Shown: positions 61,348 through 64,000 of the stretch, piece by piece | How the letters are laid out: every line of letters begins with the position of its first letter | Position numbering within the stretch: the first letter of the stretch is position 1 | DNA from: Rubrobacter tropicus | GTDB taxonomy: Bacteria; Actinomycetota; Rubrobacteria; Rubrobacterales; Rubrobacteraceae | Direction: 5' to 3' | Assembly (NCBI RefSeq): GCF_011492945.1 | Contig: NZ_CP045119.1 | Span: 310,001-374,000, forward strand | Length of the DNA stretch: 64,000 nt | The notes under the pieces: generated by a model | What the model saw: the letters and a program-made list of their open reading frames with translations, nothing else | The model's database searches: none | Told to the model about the DNA's origin: nothing | Translations under genes and position numbers: made by a program

Positions 61348-62691
61348 ATGGAAACCATAGAGAAGTTGGGTGGGGAAGACCGTGGGCAGACCGCGGACGT
61401 CAGGACCGTTGCCGTGGCGAGCATGGTGGGCACGACCGTCGAATGGTTCGACTTTTTCGGCTACGCTACGGCGGCGGCGCTGGTCTTCGGCCTCCTGTTC
61501 TTCCCTGGGGCCGATCCGCTGGTAGGCACGATGCTCGCCTTCGGGGGGATCGCGGCGGGATATCTCTCGCGTCCGCTCGGTTCCATCGCTTTCGGCCACT
61601 ACGGGGACCGGCTCGGACGCAAGACCATGCTGGTCGTGTCCCTCTTCGTGATGGGTGCCGCCACCTTCCTCATCGGGGTGCTGCCCACCTATGCCGCCAT
61701 AGGCGCCACGGCCGCCATTCTGCTGCTTGTGCTGCGCTTCATACAGGGGTTCGCCCTCGGCGGGGAGTGGGGCGGGGCCGTCCTCATGGCCGTGGAACAC
61801 GCCCCGCCCAACCGGCGGGGTTTCTACGGCAGCTTCCCCCAGACGGGGGTAGCCCTGGGACTGCTCCTCGCCACCCTGATCTTCCTCGCCATCGAGGCGC
61901 TCCCCGAAGACCAACTCCTGACCTGGGGCTGGCGCGTACCGTTCCTGGCCAGCGCCTTGCTCGTGGCCCTGGGCCTCTATATCCGGTTGAAGATCGTCGA
62001 AACCCCCGCTTTTCAGAGGGTCAAGGAGAGCCAGACCGAGGCCCGGGTGCCCTTCGTGGAGACGCTGCTCACCCACTGGAAGGAAGTGATACTGACCTGC
62101 CTCTCCTACCTGGTCATCGGCGGGATCTTTTACGTGATCTTCGTCTTCAGCCTGACGTACGGCACCGAGCAACTGGGGCTGGAGCGTAGCACCATGCTGC
62201 TCCTCACCGTCTTCTCCAGCATCTTCAGCTTCTTCGGGCTTTTGTTCTTCGGCCACCTGTCGGACAGGGTGGGGCGCAAGCGGGTGTATGTGGGCGGGAG
62301 CCTGCTCGTGATGGCGTCGGCCTTCCCCATATTCTGGCTTATCAACACGGAAGTGTTCGTGTTCATGCTGCTGGGATACCTGCTGGCCACCGCCGGGTTC
62401 TGCGCGACCTACGGACCGATGGGCACGCTCTTCTCCGAGGCGTTCGACGTGCGCGTACGCTACACGGGTATCTCCCTGGGGCTCACGATCGGGACGGTCC
62501 TGGGCGCCGCATTCGTGCCTATGATCTTCACCCAACTGCTGGCGAGTTTCGGCAGCTACTGGCCGATCTCCGTGTACCTGATCGCCGTAGCGGCGATCAG
62601 CGCCGTGGCCGCAACCCTGCTTCGGACGACCGGCTCGGACAAGATCGAGCGCCCGGAGGATGCCGCAAGAACGGCGGAACGAGTCCATTAG
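61348..62691 (+). CDS. MFS transporter, metabolite:H+ symporter (MHS) family
   Basis: A 447-residue 12-helix transporter. The opening S-M-V-G-T-T-V-E-W-F-D-F-F-G-Y and the loop G-H-Y-G-D-R-L-G-R-K are hallmarks of the MHS group (proline/betaine, shikimate, aromatic or dicarboxylic acids). ATG 61348 has AGGGAGGAG. As the last gene of the operon it probably imports the acid that the amidohydrolases process. Confidence 0.92.
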   Translation: METIEKLGGEDRGQTADVRTVAVASMVGTTVEWFDFFGYATAAALVFGLLFFPGADPLVGTMLAFGGIAAGYLSRPLGSIAFGHYGDRLGRKTMLVVSLFVMGAATFLIGVLPTYAAIGATAAILLLVLRFIQGFALGGEWGGAVLMAVEHAPPNRRGFYGSFPQTGVALGLLLATLIFLAIEALPEDQLLTWGWRVPFLASALLVALGLYIRLKIVETPAFQRVKESQTEARVPFVETLLTHWKEVILTCLSYLVIGGIFYVIFVFSLTYGTEQLGLERSTMLLLTVFSSIFSFFGLLFFGHLSDRVGRKRVYVGGSLLVMASAFPIFWLINTEVFVFMLLGYLLATAGFCATYGPMGTLFSEAFDVRVRYTGISLGLTIGTVLGAAFVPMIFTQLLASFGSYWPISVYLIAVAAISAVAATLLRTTGSDKIERPEDAARTAERVH

Positions 62692-62712
62692 AAGGGACAG
62701 CAGCCCCGACTG

Positions 62713-62750
62713 GGGAGACCGGGCCGGCATCGATGCCGGCCCGGTCTCCC
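62713..62750 (+). terminator. Perfect 19-bp hairpin, end of the MHS operon
   Basis: Arms 62713-62731 and 62732-62750 are exact reverse complements meeting at ATCGAT, followed by GTTCTTAA. Located 22 bases after the transporter stop. Confidence 0.85.
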
Positions 62751-62879
62751 GTTCTTAAAGCGAAGTGGCTCATAGCGGAGTTCATGAGCATTGATCCCCC
62801 TGGCCCGAAGGCCCCGGGTTGGCGACCGCCGTCCGTCCGGGAAGACGTTCCTGATGCCCGAAGCCTGAAACCTGTAGCC

Positions 62880-62913
62880 CGGCTCGCAGGAGGATCGATC
62901 CTCCCGCGAGCCG
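62880..62913. terminator. Hairpin at the end of the IclR gene
   Basis: CGGCTCGC...GGATC (62880-62896) pairs with GATCC...GCGAGCCG (62897-62913) with one mismatch. It begins just past the IclR stop (minus strand). Together with the previous hairpin it isolates two convergent units. Confidence 0.65.
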
Positions 62914-62916
62914 TTA

Positions 62917-63765
62917 TCAGGCGGTAGGGAGCCCGTCCCGCCGTTGTGTGTAGCCCAGACGGGTACTGATCTCTACGGCCGCGGCTCTCACCGCATCGGC
63001 GAGCTCGCCCTGAAGCAGGTGCTCCGGAAGCCTCTGCGTGGGACCGGAGACCGAGACGGCGGCGACCGTATTTCCGCCGGCCGCCCTGATCGGGCACGCC
63101 ACGCATCGAACGCCCGGCTCGCGCTCTTCGAGATCCAGGGAGTACCCTTGCGCTCTTATCTGTTCCAGTTCGCGTCGGAGGGCGTCGGGCTCGTATATGG
63201 TGCTGGGCGTGTGGCGCTTGAGAACCCCGTTGGCTTCCAGGACCTCGACCGGGTCGTAGTCGAGCTCGGCCAGCAGCGCCTTTCCGCTCCCTGTGCAGTA
63301 CGAAGGAACCGTCCGGCCGATCCTTGACGACATGAGCCCCAGGGCGTGGGTGGTGTTCAGCTTTTCGAGGAACACGACCCGCAGTTCGTCGTCTAGTACG
63401 GAGAGATGAACCGTCTCGTCGAACTCCTGGCGCAGGCGTTGCAGGGTGGGCAAGGCCTCGCCCCGGAGGTCGGTCTGTTCCAGATATGCCTGGCCGAGCG
63501 TGAGGCAGCGCACGCCCAGCCGGTACGAGTCCGAACCGGGTATGCGCTCGATCAGACCGGTACTCTCCAACGTGCGGACCATGCGGAAGATCGAGGCTTT
63601 CGCCAGATCGGAACGCCCGGCCAACTCGTTGAGAGAGGCCCCCCCGTCGCTCGTTCGGAGCAACTCGAGGATGTCTACCGCGCGGACCACCGCACGTACC
63701 TGGTAACCGTTCGTGCCGGGGGAGGTGTTTGTTCCGACTTCGCCCTTATTATTCGTCGTAGCCAT
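62917..63765 (-). CDS. IclR family transcriptional regulator
   Basis: A 282-residue regulator. The N-terminal winged helix (~24-85: A-V-D-I-L-E-L-L, L-N-E-L-A-G-R-S-D-L-A-K-A-S-I-F-R-M) is followed by the IclR effector domain (G-R-T-V-P-S-Y-C-T-G-S-G-K-A-L-L-A, E-P-G-V-R-C-V-A-C-P-I). ATG 63765 is used; the frame continues to 63837 but passes into the promoter. IclR proteins usually control nearby catabolic operons and respond to small acids; the convergent MHS operon is the obvious target. Confidence 0.9.
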   Translation of the reverse strand: MATTNNKGEVGTNTSPGTNGYQVRAVVRAVDILELLRTSDGGASLNELAGRSDLAKASIFRMVRTLESTGLIERIPGSDSYRLGVRCLTLGQAYLEQTDLRGEALPTLQRLRQEFDETVHLSVLDDELRVVFLEKLNTTHALGLMSSRIGRTVPSYCTGSGKALLAELDYDPVEVLEANGVLKRHTPSTIYEPDALRRELEQIRAQGYSLDLEEREPGVRCVACPIRAAGGNTVAAVSVSGPTQRLPEHLLQGELADAVRAAAVEISTRLGYTQRRDGLPTA

Positions 63766-63808
63766 TACGATCAAGTGTAACCTGTTTCCGGGACGGCCGA
63801 GGTAACGT

Positions 63809-63837
63809 ATATTATGTACTTGAGGAGGTTGAGCCAA
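63809..63837 (-). promoter_or_regulatory. Promoter of the IclR gene
   Basis: Minus-strand TTGGCT (63837-63832), 17 bases, TAATAT (63814-63809). It lies within the remains of a cupin gene. TACACT at 63779-63774, eight bases before the ATG, is a second possible -10. Confidence 0.55.
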
Positions 63838-63934
63838 CGCCCAGGAGCGTCCAGGAGACCTCGTCCTTGTTTATGGCCCTGTCCGGCAGCGCCGAGTCTT
63901 CGGTGAGCGTCTTGAGGCCCTCGCCGATCGTCAC
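63812..63934 (-). pseudogene. Truncated cupin (2,4'-dihydroxyacetophenone dioxygenase-like) relic
   Basis: From GTG 63934 the minus strand encodes L-K-T-L-T-E-D-S-A-L-P-D-R-A-I-N-K-D-E-V and then S-W, matching the first ~27 residues of the intact cupin at 57727-58212. It then runs out of frame. In a shifted frame R-W-L-N-L-L-K follows, matching the intact R-W-I-N-L-L-K some 20 residues further on. So about 20 codons were lost along with the frame, and the metal-binding part is gone. The start overlaps the stop of an upstream gene (GTGA). Confidence 0.75.
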
Positions 63935-64000
63935 TCCTCTTCTCCTTCTGGGTTTATGTACAAGACGGCGTCCGGGGGGCCGCCGATTTTGCGGATCTCC
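63931..64000 (-). CDS. C-terminal end of an unidentified gene (runs off right edge)
   Basis: Minus-strand frame ending E-I-R-K-I-G-G-P-P-D-A-V-L-Y-I-N-P-E-G-E-E-E then TGA at 63931. It overlaps the cupin relic start by four bases, so the two once formed a coupled pair. Too short to assign. Confidence 0.55.
   Translation of the reverse strand, partial: EIRKIGGPPDAVLYINPEGEEE

Overview
The window looks like a chromosomal segment from a very GC-rich actinobacterium. A Rubrobacter-like (Rubrobacteria) host is my best guess. This is inferred from GC content, frequent GTG and TTG starts backed by strong Shine-Dalgarno sequences, the PRC-barrel/DUF2382 stress proteins, and glutathione-type formaldehyde genes in an actinobacterial setting. 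No marker RNA gene is present to confirm it. I saw no rRNA, tRNA, CRISPR array, transposase or prophage gene.

Layout. 1-10 kb: the 5' end of murJ, a polar amino acid ABC importer (two lipoprotein binding proteins and one permease, with the ATPase displaced to 8.7-9.4 kb), an M20 peptidase, an APC permease with a UspA protein, hisC, an ankyrin lipoprotein and a family 4 uracil-DNA glycosylase. 10-21 kb: an APH-type kinase, a fused siroheme-decarboxylase-like protein, a TSUP exporter, and a tight minus-strand run uxaA-small/uxaA-large/sORF/sulfite oxidase/pyruvate carboxylase, then a SulP transporter. Three of these genes handle sulfite or sulfate. 21-28 kb: an F420-type LLM oxidoreductase, a pmtA-psd-pssA lipid operon that could make phosphatidylethanolamine and methylate it, an FAD oxidoreductase, a transsulfuration pair and an alpha/beta hydrolase. 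29-36 kb: a large hybrid sensor kinase diverging from a three-domain protein, fatty acyl-AMP ligase - acyl carrier protein - alpha-oxoamine synthase.

36-43 kb is a stress-type island on the minus strand: SRPBCC protein, small soluble protein, MscS-like channel, TIGR04086-like membrane protein, aquaporin, two tandem 81-residue paralogues and two DUF2382 proteins. It diverges from a BldC/MerR-type HTH protein fused to a MEDS-like sensor domain. Five 10-bp phased direct repeats lie just upstream of that regulator's -10 element.

45-64 kb is a catabolic island: short-chain dehydrogenases (one KduD-like), a DUF4432 epimerase-like protein, three amidohydrolase-2 proteins, cupins, two stand-alone Rieske proteins, GSH-dependent formaldehyde oxidation genes, a GarD/UxaA-type dehydratase of about 935 residues, a MetX-like hydrolase, an MHS-family transporter and an IclR regulator. 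Two divergent sigma-A-type promoters (58.28 and 58.45 kb) carry matching operator-like sites, which suggests one regulator controls both arms.

Intergenic regions carry a recurring palindromic, MITE-like repeat family. Several convergent gene pairs are separated by perfect long hairpins that probably act as two-way terminators.
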